NCBI GenBank assembly: GCA_963850605.1
Contig: CAWKLX010000005.1
Coordinates: forward strand, 186,001 to 250,000
Length of the DNA stretch: 64,000 nt
Origin: BOG-908 sp963850605
Lineage (GTDB): Bacteria; Pseudomonadota; Alphaproteobacteria; Acetobacterales; Acetobacteraceae
Direction: 5' to 3'
Part shown: piece after piece, positions 42,920 to 51,491 of the stretch
Position numbering within the stretch: the stretch's first letter is position 1
How the letters are laid out: each line of letters begins with the position of its first letter
The notes under the pieces: model-generated
Told to the model about the DNA's origin: nothing
Databases searched by the model: none
The model's input: the letters and a program-made list of their open reading frames with translations, nothing else
Translations under genes and position numbers: made by a program

Positions 42920-43753
42920 TTACGCGAACAACGAAAGCAAGCTAGAGGACAAATCGTTTGAGGTGCCGGCCGGGCTCGGGTCCAGTATGTCGAGCAGCGA
43001 GCTTCCGCTCGTATCGGCCGTGTCGGTGAAGAGTGCCGCGACGCTTCCGTTTGCGGGGCCGTTATCGGCCTTTGACTGCTGGTCAACGAGATACTGCTCG
43101 GCAACCCGCTTCACCTTTACTGGATCTTGCAAATCCGCCAGATGCAATTTGCTGCCCAGGACAGCCGTCTGCTGGTCGAAGCTCAGTTGTTCAAAATTGG
43201 TCACCGGCAAGCCGAGCGCGGTGACCACCACCTTGAGCAAATCCTGATCGGCCTGCACCGCCGTGACCGATTTGAGCGAGCTAGCCTCGCGCGTGAAATA
43301 GAGTGCGTCCTTCAGGCCAGGTGCCTGGACTTCCGCCGCAGTTTCGAACGTGTTGGTAGTGTATGCGGTTGCGATCTGGGCTACACCGCTTGCGGTCGAA
43401 AAGGGCGGCGGGTTCCAGTTGGACAGAGCATTGGCGAAAAGCTGAAATTTCGCGTTACCCAGTTTTCGCGCCAGCGACGTGCTGGAGGTTGGATCCTGGG
43501 TCAAGAGTTGGCGAAGGATCGCCGTATCAGCAATCTTGTCCTGCAGTCCGAAAGCGCCCAGCACCACGCTCAGCGCCTTGTAGTTTTTCAGGAGCGCGTC
43601 CGGGGTGGTTATGGAAGGCGCGACTTTCTGGAAATAGGCGAGCTCGGCATTTGCCTGCGCGTTGGTCTTTAGAGAGGCGGCGGCATATCTGCCTTCCTGA
43701 CTGGCGTAGGTCAGGTATAACGGGATGGGTTGCAGGCCGGTGACACCACTCAT
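42920..43753 (-). CDS. DUF1217 flagellar-associated protein
   Basis: DUF1217 proteins of alphaproteobacteria occur in flagellar clusters and have no settled function. ATG 43753 (SGVTGLQPIPLYLTYASQEG) is preferred to TTG 43792, which adds non-homologous residues; neither has a clear ribosome site. The 277-residue product is helical, with repeated tetrad-like blocks ending in SFDQQTAVLGSKLHLADL and VKVKRVAEQYLVDQ. It is divergent from flagellin and could be an axial or chaperone-like protein. Confidence 0.8.
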   Translation of the reverse strand: MSGVTGLQPIPLYLTYASQEGRYAAASLKTNAQANAELAYFQKVAPSITTPDALLKNYKALSVVLGAFGLQDKIADTAILRQLLTQDPTSSTSLARKLGNAKFQLFANALSNWNPPPFSTASGVAQIATAYTTNTFETAAEVQAPGLKDALYFTREASSLKSVTAVQADQDLLKVVVTALGLPVTNFEQLSFDQQTAVLGSKLHLADLQDPVKVKRVAEQYLVDQQSKADNGPANGSVAALFTDTADTSGSSLLDILDPSPAGTSNDLSSSLLSLFA

Positions 43754-43864
43754 GGGACTAAGTCTTTGCGCAATTTTTTTGAGGTTACTCAAATTGCCTC
43801 AATCAAGCGTTAAACCTTTGCGGGTAAGTTTGCCTGGTCGAAAACCTTGATCGGGAAAAAACCC
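43754..43864. promoter_or_regulatory. Divergent region between DUF1217 gene and flagellin
   Basis: 111 bases containing an inverted repeat TTGAGG (43779-43784) and CCTCAA (43797-43802), AT-richer than the flanks. A sigma54-like string lies at 43754-43769 but its GG-GC spacing is one base too long. No promoter can be assigned with confidence. Confidence 0.3.
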
Positions 43865-45169
43865 ATGTCTCTCTTCTCAGTGAACACCAATTTAGGCGCG
43901 CTTGCTGCGCTGCAGTCCCTCGGGAGCAATCAGCAGGCCCTGACGCAGGCGCAGAACCAGGTCTCCACTGGTCAGCGTGTCAGCTCTGCCGGCGACAACC
44001 CTGCGATCTATTCGATCTCGAACACGATCAACGCGAACATCGCCGGACTGTCGGCCGTGTCGGATTCGCTGAATTTCGGCGCGCAGATCGTCTCGACTGC
44101 CACCACGGGTATTGCCAAGGTCAGTGATCAACTAAAGGCCTTGCAGCAGACCGTCACCTCTTCCGCTTCCACCGGTTATGACCTGAACACATTGCAGGAC
44201 GCTGTCACGGCGGCGATCGGGCAGATCAACGAGTTCGCTCACGATGCGTCGTTCAACGGGGTCAACTTGCTCGACCCGACGGTGGCCGCGGGAAACACCG
44301 GCAACCTTAACGTGGTGCAGGGCCTGGATGGTTCGGTTTACAGCATCAAAAATCAAGGGCAGGCAGCTAATCCTACTGCAACCTCCTTGGCTCAGGCGTT
44401 GGGGCTTTCCAACCTCAATGTCACCAATCCCGGCTACACAGTCGCTTTCGATAATAATCTGTCCTTGGGGAGTTTCTCTGCGCAGGGTGCCGGATCCGGT
44501 TTGACCGCCCCGGCCGACGCATCCTTTCAAATCACGACGGGGACGGGTGGGACGGCAAAGACATTTGCCTTCGAGTTCACCGACAACAACCCCGGGGCGG
44601 CCGCCACGCCGACGCTGCAGACTGCACAGAATGCCAACACCACGATTGTCGACGTGCAGATCAACACAGCCACGCAATCGACCAATCAGATTGTGGGCGC
44701 GCTGGTTAACGCCGTCCGCGGCGCGGGCTTCAGCGTCCAGCAGAATACGGACGGCTCGCTCAACGTCACGGGTGCGGACAGTCTGGGCCAGTCAATTACC
44801 AATGCGCAGTTTGGCAACGCCAATGCGGGTGTGTTCACATCCACGACCGGCATTGGTGTGGGTATCACAGCCTCGGCCGCACCCACCGGTACGCAGTTGG
44901 TGAGCACGGTTCAGGCCGCAATCACAGCAGCGAGCAAGATTGCAGCCAATCTGGGTGCTGCGAGCCAGCAAATTACAGGCATCCAGAACTTCACGACATC
45001 GCTGAGCTCGGCACTGACAGCGGGCGTTGGTGCTCTGACCGACGCCGACCTCGCGGCCGAGTCGGCAAAACTGACCTCGCTGCAGACAAAGCAGCAGCTT
45101 GCAACACAGTCATTGTCGATCGCAAACAAGCAACCGCAATCGCTGCTGACTCTGTTCCAGGGCCTGTAA
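43865..45169 (+). CDS. fliC: Flagellin
   Basis: Flagellin forms the filament. ATG 43865 gives SLFSVNTNLGALAALQSLGS, the normal mature start; the ATG-less upstream frame adds six codons. The N-terminal D0/D1 includes GQRVSSAGDNPAIYSISNTI. The C-terminal D0/D1 has GALTDADLAAESAKLTSLQT and QQLATQSLSIANKQPQSLL. The 434-residue protein has a mid-sized variable centre. The frame is intact. Confidence 0.96.
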   Translation: MSLFSVNTNLGALAALQSLGSNQQALTQAQNQVSTGQRVSSAGDNPAIYSISNTINANIAGLSAVSDSLNFGAQIVSTATTGIAKVSDQLKALQQTVTSSASTGYDLNTLQDAVTAAIGQINEFAHDASFNGVNLLDPTVAAGNTGNLNVVQGLDGSVYSIKNQGQAANPTATSLAQALGLSNLNVTNPGYTVAFDNNLSLGSFSAQGAGSGLTAPADASFQITTGTGGTAKTFAFEFTDNNPGAAATPTLQTAQNANTTIVDVQINTATQSTNQIVGALVNAVRGAGFSVQQNTDGSLNVTGADSLGQSITNAQFGNANAGVFTSTTGIGVGITASAAPTGTQLVSTVQAAITAASKIAANLGAASQQITGIQNFTTSLSSALTAGVGALTDADLAAESAKLTSLQTKQQLATQSLSIANKQPQSLLTLFQGL

Positions 45170-45176
45170 GCGAAGG

Positions 45177-45213
45177 AAGGCGCGCCTAACTGCGGTGATG
45201 TTAGGCGTGCCTT
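45177..45213 (+). terminator. Rho-independent terminator of flagellin
   Basis: AAGGCGCGCCTAAC pairs with GTTAGGCGTGCCTT (14 bp, one G-U pair, 9-base loop), eight bases after the fliC stop, followed by TCT. A good terminator with a short T-run. Confidence 0.85.
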
Positions 45214-45493
45214 TCTGGCGTAAATCTTTAGGTGGTGGGTCAGGCTCCCCCATTGAAAGCGTAAAGTTTTGGCCACGGTCTTGTCGTTGGACAATCCGAA
45301 TGCCTCGTTCTGTGAAGCCGATACGCAAACATTGGGTGCTCTTTGACAACATTCTTGTGGCCGGAACTGTCATCCGGCAAAGTTGCCGAGGGCACAGAAC
45401 AGTGCCGACGCAGGGGGGGTGCGCCGTACTAGAGCGCTGCACAAAATCTAGCACACACCTAAACGCAAACTTTTGATAACTGGAGACACCTCG
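45214..45493 (+). promoter_or_regulatory. flaF leader region with two palindromes
   Basis: This 280-base interval holds no gene. CGGCAA-AG-TTGCCG (45375-45388) is a perfect palindrome, and GGCAC-agaaca-GTGCC (45391-45406) follows two bases later. CGGCA-type half sites resemble those described for FlbD, so the first may be a flagellar regulatory site. TTGACA occurs at 45355-45360 without a good -10. A GGAG ribosome site at 45482-45485 serves flaF. Confidence 0.4.
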
Positions 45494-45883
45494 ATTTACA
45501 ACGCAATGGCAAAATATCGTAAGACGAGCGAACCTACCGTCTCCGGACGCGACACGGAGTGCGCCGCGTTCAATATGGTGAACCGGGAGCTTGCTCGTTG
45601 CGAGGCTGGCGAAACCCGCGTTCGAGCGCTGGGGCGCAACCACGCAATGTGGTCCGTGCTCGTTCGGGATCTTGGGTTGGCAGATAACTCGATGCCCGAC
45701 CCGCTCAAGGCGCAATTGATCAGCCTAGGTATTTGGGCGATGCGCTACAGCACTCGAGCATTGCTGGAGCCACTGCCGGTTCAGCCCCTCATTGACGTCA
45801 ACCGCAACATCGCCGATGGTCTCTCATCTCAGGGCGGAAAAGGCAACGCTGGCGTCAACATGACAGCGCCAATCTCCGTATGA
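45494..45883 (+). CDS. flaF: Flagellar biosynthesis regulator FlaF, apparent ATT start
   Basis: FlaF is needed for flagellin production or export in alphaproteobacteria and works against FlbT. The product matches the family: ECAAFNMVNRELARCEAGET, RVRALGRNHAMWSVLVRDLG, LISLGIWAMRYSTRALL, PLIDVNRNIADGL. The ribosome site GGAG (45482-45485) is placed 8 bases before ATT 45494. ATT would give (M)YNAMAKY, like the family's MYxAY opening. The nearest ATG (45506) is 20 bases from the site; TTG 45473 lies upstream of it. 129 residues from ATT. Confidence 0.85.
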   Translation: MYNAMAKYRKTSEPTVSGRDTECAAFNMVNRELARCEAGETRVRALGRNHAMWSVLVRDLGLADNSMPDPLKAQLISLGIWAMRYSTRALLEPLPVQPLIDVNRNIADGLSSQGGKGNAGVNMTAPISV

Positions 45884-45963
45884 TCGCGAGCGACATGTCT
45901 CTGAACATCCCACGTTGTTAAACTTTGCAGTCCCGAGTTGCTGTTTCGATGGCACCTCGTAGG

Positions 45964-46759
45964 TTAATGTTCGATCGAAATGTCATTGGTGAGCAGACGA
46001 GTCGCGGCGTCAAGCAATGCAGGATCACCAAGCGCCAGCACCCGGCCATCTGAGTTCTGGCGTAAGCTGCTCGCCAGCCCAATCACTCAAATATCCGCCT
46101 GCACCCTCGACGATGGGGAGTAGCGCGGCCCAGTCCCACAGCTTCAAATCGCACTCGGCTATGATGTCGATCTGGCCGAGCGAGAGGAGGCCGTATGCGT
46201 AGCAGTCGCCGCCCCAACTGACGCGCGCGGTGCAGTTTGCGAGGCGTTGCCACGCCTCTGCATGTGTGCCGAGCAATGCGGGAGACGTGCACGACAGCTC
46301 CGCCCTGTCCAGGGTCGCGCATCGGCGCGTGCCCGCGATGCCGCCGAAGGGGCCGGCGAAGCTTGTCGGGCGGCCCGCCTGGCCAATCCAGCGTTCGCCG
46401 GTGACCGGCTGGTCGATAATGCCGAGTATGGGTATGTCGTCGCGCAACAATGCCAGCAGGGTGCCGAAACTGGGCCGGCCGGTGATGAAGGCCCGGGTCC
46501 CGTCGATAGGATCGAGCACCCAACGATGCGATGCTCCGGGCCGCTCGGCGCCGAACTCTTCACCGCACACGCCATACGCGGGGAAAGCGTCAGCGAGCAC
46601 GGCGCGCATGGCTAGCTCGGCCTCTCGATCCGCGCGGGTTACAGGGCTGTCGTCCGACTTGCGATCGGCCGTAAGACCGGCCCGGAAATGCGGGCGGATG
46701 GCGGCACCAGCGGCTTCGACCGCCGCCAGCGCCGCGCGCAGATGGGGGTCTGCGGTCAG
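45964..46759 (-). pseudogene. hisN: Inositol-monophosphatase-family phosphatase (HisN-type), frame broken near the 3' end
   Basis: HisN-type enzymes dephosphorylate histidinol phosphate; the family also includes inositol and PAP phosphatases, so the substrate is not proven. Motifs are KSDDSPVTRADREAE, GEEFG, DPIDGTRAF and LKLWDWAALLPIVEGAGG (metal and substrate residues present). No ATG, GTG or TTG lies in frame before residue about 60. CTG 46759 overlaps the upstream stop (CTGA) and gives the right N-terminal length. Near 46056 one extra base causes an early stop at 46025; removing it restores SDGRVLALGDPALLDAATRL and a stop at 45964. Confidence 0.8.
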
Positions 46760-47851
46760 TTCGGTTTCGGCTGCGTCGGGCTGTCAGCCGACGGGGTCGG
46801 CGTAGCCTGGGGTGATCCCGATGCGGCCGGGGCGGGGGCCGTGGCGGCCGGTGGGGTGCTTCCATTTGCCGTGGGCAGCGGGGCCGGGTCGTGCGCGAGC
46901 GTACGCAGATAGTCGATCACGTCCGCGCGGGTCTGATCGTTGCTAATCCCAGCATAGGCCATTTTCGTCCCAGGCGCGTAGGCGCTTGGCTTGACCAGCC
47001 ATTTATTGAGTTCGTCATAGGTCCACTTGTCGTGGTGGCTCTTGAGAGCGCTCGAGTAGGTGTAGCCGGCAGCGCTGGCCTGATTGCGGCCAACCACGCC
47101 GTATAGCGCAGGTCCTACTTTGTTGGCGCCGCCCTCGTTAAAATTGTGACACGCTATGCAAATCTTTTTCGTCAGCGCTTGGCCGCGGGCCGGGTCTGCA
47201 GATACCAGCAGCGGAGTGAGCGGTGGCAAGTTGGCGGCTGCGGCTACTGTGGGTGACGCCGCCGCTTGGTTTGTAGCCTGGGCCGCCTTCTCTGCAGCGG
47301 CCGCTTCGGCCGGCGTTGGCAACGGTTCGGGGTTGGCGCTCAGCGTGTGCAGATAGTCGATCACATCGGCGCGGATCTGGTCGTTGCTGATGCCTGCGTA
47401 GGCCATCTTAGGTACCGGGCGCATAGGCACTGGGTTTGAGCAGCCACTTGTTCAGCTCCTCATAGGTCCACTTGCCGGTGTGGCCTTTCAGCGCCGCGGA
47501 ATAGGTATAGCCGGGCGCACTGGCCTGGGCTCGCCCAACGACACCGTAGAGCAACGGCCCAACCTTGTTTGCGCCGCCAGCGTTGAAGTTGTGGCAAGCG
47601 ATACAGACCTTTTTCGTCAGAGCCTGGCCATCGCTGACTGTCGCCTTCACCAGCAAAGGGGCGATAGGCGGTATCGCGGGGGTGGCGGCAGACGCGGCGG
47701 CGGTCGGTGCGTCGGTGCCTTTGATGTCAAGCGCGCTGTGCTCCAGGCGAGCGGGGTGGACCAGGTTGTCCGACAGGATGCCCAGCCCAACGAAGGCGAT
47801 ACCTGCGGTCAAGACCGCGCCGAAAATCTTGTTGTATTCCATGCTGTCCAT
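46756..47851 (-). pseudogene. Membrane-anchored diheme cytochrome c, frame broken between two repeats
   Basis: A c-type cytochrome carrying electrons on the periplasmic side, probably to a terminal oxidase. MDSMEYNKIFG and one membrane segment (residues about 10-28) precede two class I cytochrome c domains, each with CIACH haem motif and a YAPGTKMAYAGI methionine-ligand segment. The domains are close copies (QALTKK, ANKVGP, LYGVVGR, SAALK/SSALK, KWTY, LNKWL, PSAYAPGT), so the gene arose by internal duplication. An extra base at 47410 puts a stop after the first APGT; removing it fuses both halves. A Pro/Ala-rich tail ends it. Confidence 0.9.
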
Positions 47852-47970
47852 GCGCCGGCCACCCTGCTTGCGGGCCGCATCGCGCGTTTGCGCGCCGCCC
47901 AGCCCCTACCTATGTTGCGCGGCACCCTAGTGAAGGGGGCGAGAGCGAACAACCCGGGGTCAGTGGTCAG

Positions 47971-48864
47971 GTGTCAGCCATCGATGCGTCGAGCGAGGCG
48001 CAGGGAGCGATCGCTTTTCAGGGGATGCCAGGGGCATATTCGGACCTCGCGTGCCGAACGGCCTACCCCCGGATGGCAAGCCTGCCCTGCGATACGTTCG
48101 AGCAGGCGATTGAGGCCGTGCATGAAGGGCGGGCAAGGCTGGCCATGCTGCCATGCGAGAACTCATTGGCGGGTCGGGTGCCGGACATCCATGCGCTTCT
48201 GCCCGGTAGCGGCCTGGCCATCGTGGGCGAGCATTTTCAACGCATCGAGCACTGCCTTCTAGCCCCGCGCGGGGCGACGCTGGCGGGGATTGAGCGCCTC
48301 CACTCCCATGCCGTGGCCCTTGGCCAGGTGCGGTCACTGGTGCGCGAGCTTGGGGTGAAGACCGTGGTCGAGGCCGATACGGCCGGCAGCGCACAGCTTG
48401 TGGCGGGGTGGGGGCGCATGGAGGATGCGGCGATCGCTTCGTCATTGGCCGCCGACATCTACGGTCTGGATGTATTGCGGTCCAACGTGGAGGACGCGCA
48501 GCACAATACAACCAGGTTTTACGTAGCGGCGAGGCAGCCGGTCCCGCACCGGGCCGAGACTCCTGGCCTCATGACAACGTTCGTGTTCCGGGTTCGTAAC
48601 GTGCCCGCGGCGCTGTTCAAGGCGTTGGGGGGGTTCGCGACCAATGGCGTGAACATGACCAAGCTGGAGAGCTACATGGTGGATGGCCAGTTCACCGCGA
48701 CGCAGTTCCTGTGCGACGTGGAAGGCCATCCCGAGCAAGCCTCGCTGCGTCTGGCCCTGGAAGAGCTGTGCTTTTTTTCGCGCGAGATACGGGTGCTGGG
48801 CGTCTATGCCAGGGCGGAGATGCGTGGCTGGCAGGACAGCGTCACGGCCGCAAGCCAGTTGTGA
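47971..48864 (+). CDS. pheA: Prephenate dehydratase
   Basis: Prephenate dehydratase makes phenylpyruvate in phenylalanine synthesis. GTG 47971 gives a short lead before IAFQGMPGAYSDLACRTAYP. The catalytic NTTRFYV is present around residue 180. The C-terminal ACT domain (about 200-285) contains GGFATNGVNMTKLES; the usual ESRP effector motif reads ESYM, so feedback binding may differ. 297 residues, monofunctional (no chorismate mutase). Confidence 0.93.
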   Translation: MSAIDASSEAQGAIAFQGMPGAYSDLACRTAYPRMASLPCDTFEQAIEAVHEGRARLAMLPCENSLAGRVPDIHALLPGSGLAIVGEHFQRIEHCLLAPRGATLAGIERLHSHAVALGQVRSLVRELGVKTVVEADTAGSAQLVAGWGRMEDAAIASSLAADIYGLDVLRSNVEDAQHNTTRFYVAARQPVPHRAETPGLMTTFVFRVRNVPAALFKALGGFATNGVNMTKLESYMVDGQFTATQFLCDVEGHPEQASLRLALEELCFFSREIRVLGVYARAEMRGWQDSVTAASQL

Positions 48865-49029
48865 TAGTAGGGGCCATGCCTGGTTGGTGGGCGCGATGGA
48901 TGGTGGGGATTGCGGGCGCGGCCAATGCTGCCGGACCGGTCATCAAGCTGCCGCTGTTTGCGCGCGGGGATTGCCGAGGTCTGGATTGTCGGTCTGAACG
49001 AACTCAGTGCGGCTGGACGTTGTGTTCGG

Positions 49030-49941
49030 CTAATCTCGTAGTGATCCCGCCAGCCAGCCCTCAATCAGACGGCGCGCGATCGACATCGGAGGGGGCAGAA
49101 CGAACCCCTCCTGGGCGCGAACCTGGTCAGGGGTGAACCAGCCGGCGGTGACCAGTTCGTCCTGATCGATTGTCAGTTCGTCGCTCTCCGCTTCCGCCGA
49201 GAAGCCAAGCATAATGCTGGCCGGGAAGGGCCAGGGCTGGCTGGAATGATAGCGCACCTGGCCGACACGCACACCCGCCTCCTCGTGAACCTCGCGCGCA
49301 ACTGCTTCCTCGAGCGACTCGCCCGGTTCGACGAAGCCGGCCAGCGTCGTCATGACCGCGTAATCACGGAAGCGAGCCGGCTGGCCGAGCAGCGCGCGGC
49401 CGTTATGGGTGACGAGCATGATGACGGCCGGGTCGGTGCGTGGAAAATGCTGCGCGCCGCAGCCGGTACAGGCGAGCACGTGGCCGGCCGAGCGTGCGAC
49501 ACACGCAGCACCGCAAATCGGGCAGAAGCGATGGCGAACACGCCAGTGCATGAGCGCGCGGGCATAGGCCAGAATTGCCGCATCTCGGGGCGGGAGTGCT
49601 GCGCCAACCCGCCGTAAGTCGGCAAAGCCATCCGGGCGGTTTGCGGGCAGCGGGTCATCGAGGCTGCTTAGATCGATGGCAACGTAGACTCGGCCATCCT
49701 GCTGCCCCAGCACGGCCCAGGGCAGACGGTCCAACTGTCCACGAGCGCTGGTGGCATCCAGCCACGCCATCGCCGGCGCACTGGTCGCAATCAGGTTTTT
49801 AGAACGCCAAACCGGCAGAAACGCAGTGTCGGGATGCGAGAGCACGTCCGCCACCCAGGCCGTGTCTTTCCGCCGTGCATCCATCCGGTCCAGCGGGTGT
49901 CCGGCGAGCCAATTGGGAGGGATCGGGTGGATCACGGTCAT
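49030..49941 (-). CDS. nudC: NAD(+) diphosphatase NudC (NADH pyrophosphatase)
   Basis: NudC cleaves NADH to NMNH and AMP and removes NAD caps from RNA. ATG 49941 (TVIHPIPPNWLAGHPLDR) has CAGGA upstream; a longer open frame to 49986 lacks support. The zinc ribbon has CPIC and CTGC pairs. The Nudix box GFVEPGESLEEAVAREVHEE fits GX5EX7REUXEEXGU. The SQPWPFPASIMLGF motif is the NudC-specific SQPWPFPxS signature. 303 residues. Confidence 0.95.
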   Translation of the reverse strand: MTVIHPIPPNWLAGHPLDRMDARRKDTAWVADVLSHPDTAFLPVWRSKNLIATSAPAMAWLDATSARGQLDRLPWAVLGQQDGRVYVAIDLSSLDDPLPANRPDGFADLRRVGAALPPRDAAILAYARALMHWRVRHRFCPICGAACVARSAGHVLACTGCGAQHFPRTDPAVIMLVTHNGRALLGQPARFRDYAVMTTLAGFVEPGESLEEAVAREVHEEAGVRVGQVRYHSSQPWPFPASIMLGFSAEAESDELTIDQDELVTAGWFTPDQVRAQEGFVLPPPMSIARRLIEGWLAGSLRD

Positions 49942-49980
49942 GCGTCGGTCCTGCCAGTCTGACCGGCGCCGCACAAGTCG

Positions 49981-50011
49981 ATGCACCCGGAAACACCGTT
50001 TCCGGGTGCAT
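49981..50011 (-). terminator. 14-bp perfect hairpin between DUF2382 genes and nudC
   Basis: ATGCACCCGGAAAC-acc-GTTTCCGGGTGCAT is a perfect inverted repeat downstream of the minus-strand DUF2382 pair and upstream of nudC. It could end the DUF2382 transcript, but no T-run follows on either strand, so a processing or stability role is as likely. Confidence 0.5.
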
Positions 50012-50087
50012 CATCCAGAATGTTGAAGCTTAACCTCGAATGCAATAACGCTAAAATATTCAGCTCATAAAATCTCGTCGTATTATC

Positions 50088-50960
50088 TTAGATCGACGGC
50101 TTGTAAGGAGATGTGGTGGATGTCCCGGTCGTGCCGGCTCGTTCGGTGGACTTAGCGGCGCCGGCCAGGGCCGTGCCAGCATCCTTGGTGATTTCCACGT
50201 CCTCACGGCGCACGGTGTCTCGAACGGTTTCGGTGCGCTCGGTGGCGTCCTTGCGAATGACCACTTCTTCGCGAACGCGCGCCTGCTTGCTGATAACAGC
50301 TTCCTCACCGGTTTCGGTAACTTCGATCACCTTGTCGGTAAAATCGGCATCGGCGACAGGGCGGCCGTCGGTCACCGGACGGCGCTCAACAACGACGCGC
50401 TCCTCGTGCAGGCTGACCTGTTCCTCCACCGGTGTCTCGACAACGTAGCGGCGGACGCGCGTGGTGCCGCGGTTTACGGCACGTTTGCCGACGACGAGCT
50501 GTTCTTCGGAAAGCTGTAACATGCCAGGCTCAGCAGAAGGGAGCCTGGCGCCCGTAACGCCGGCCGTGGATGTATTGCGTGCGGCGGTCTGCGCCAGGCC
50601 GTAGCTGGCAGCGCGCTCGTCGATATCGATAGGATTGTGGCGCTCAAGGATGTCGAGGGCCTGGGTCAGGTCCTCGCTGCTGCCGCGCACGGTAACGACC
50701 GTCGAGCCGCCCTGCAGGCTGCGGTCATAGACCGTGGTATCGTGCTCGTATTCCGGCTCACCGCCGAACAGGCTGGACCAGAAGCCTTGCTCGCGCGGCT
50801 TGTCGACGGTTGTCGTGCCGCTCGACTCCGTCAAACCGGTGCTGCCGCCCGCATGTTGAGAGATGGCGCTGGATGGCACGCCGCCGCTTTCCAGATCGCG
50901 AACCGCGGCAGCGGCATGTTCAGCCGTGTCATAAACGGCGACAATGGTTTCCTCGTTCAT
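50088..50960 (-). CDS. DUF2382 (YsnF/AvaK-type) stress protein, long form
   Basis: DUF2382 proteins are stress-linked and of unknown biochemistry. The 290-residue product has an N-terminal general-stress-like domain (ETIVAVYDTAEHAAAAVRDL, about 1-110, with a glycine/threonine-rich linker). The DUF2382 domain (about 145-255) has LQLSEEQLVVGKRAVNRGTT, RRYVVETPVEEQVSLHEERV and VEITKDAG. The tail is Thr/Gly/Ala-rich. ATG 50960 overlaps the stop of the partner gene (ATGA). Confidence 0.85.
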   Translation of the reverse strand: MNEETIVAVYDTAEHAAAAVRDLESGGVPSSAISQHAGGSTGLTESSGTTTVDKPREQGFWSSLFGGEPEYEHDTTVYDRSLQGGSTVVTVRGSSEDLTQALDILERHNPIDIDERAASYGLAQTAARNTSTAGVTGARLPSAEPGMLQLSEEQLVVGKRAVNRGTTRVRRYVVETPVEEQVSLHEERVVVERRPVTDGRPVADADFTDKVIEVTETGEEAVISKQARVREEVVIRKDATERTETVRDTVRREDVEITKDAGTALAGAAKSTERAGTTGTSTTSPYKPSI

Positions 50961-51415
50961 CGATGCAGTTCCTCAGTTGGTGTTTGTGGATGGGAATGGC
51001 CCGAGACACCGGGGCCGATGCGCGCGATCTCGGCGTCTTGCGTGCGCAAGACGACCGTCTCGTAATGGCGGTCCGTTGTACGCACGCGGCGCACGCGGAC
51101 CTCCTCTTTCAAAATCAGGCGACGTTCGGTCACGATGACTTCCTCGACGATCGGGATGATCGTCGTGTCGCCCTCCTGCCGGACCTCCGGCATGGATTTT
51201 ACCGTCCGACCGACCGAAACGCGTTCGATTTCGACGCTTTCTTGCGCAAGCAGTTCGTCAATGACCTGTTCCCGCGAATGCGTCTTGACCTCTACACGCA
51301 CCGTCCCGCGAACAACGTCCCGGCGGGTAACGGACAGCTCCTCGGTCAGGAGAGGGACTACGATATCCGTTCCGGCCAGATACGCCGTGTCTTGAGCTAT
51401 GTCGCGCTTGGCCAT
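50957..51415 (-). CDS. DUF2382 domain protein, short form
   Basis: ATG 51415 gives AKRDIAQDTAYLAGTDIVVP. The 152-residue product is almost only DUF2382: VPLLTEELSVTRRDVVRGTV, RVEVKTHSREQVIDELLAQE, then VEEVIVTERRLILKEEVRVR. It sits just upstream of, and is coupled by ATGA to, the long DUF2382 gene, so the two likely act together. No clear ribosome site at its start; the frame is open to 51451. Confidence 0.82.
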   Translation of the reverse strand: MAKRDIAQDTAYLAGTDIVVPLLTEELSVTRRDVVRGTVRVEVKTHSREQVIDELLAQESVEIERVSVGRTVKSMPEVRQEGDTTIIPIVEEVIVTERRLILKEEVRVRRVRTTDRHYETVVLRTQDAEIARIGPGVSGHSHPQTPTEELHR

Positions 51416-51491
51416 GCGCGACAGGACGCGCGAGCAAGGCACAGGTCGCACAAAACTCGTTCGGCTGGCGGAGATGTGAAGGCGCCGCGTC

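Noticed and set aside
43754..43769. Possible sigma54 promoter for flagellin
   Set aside because: TGGGAC and TTTGC are present, but the GG-to-GC gap is 11 rather than 10 bases, and part lies in the DUF1217 start.
45391..45406. GGCAC...GTGCC read as a sigma54 promoter of flaF
   Set aside because: Spacing is 11 bases and the -12 half lacks TT. It fits better as a palindrome.
48865..49029. Gene fragment between pheA and nudC
   Set aside because: A short hydrophobic frame (from about 48875) has no family match, runs into nudC antisense and is too short to support.
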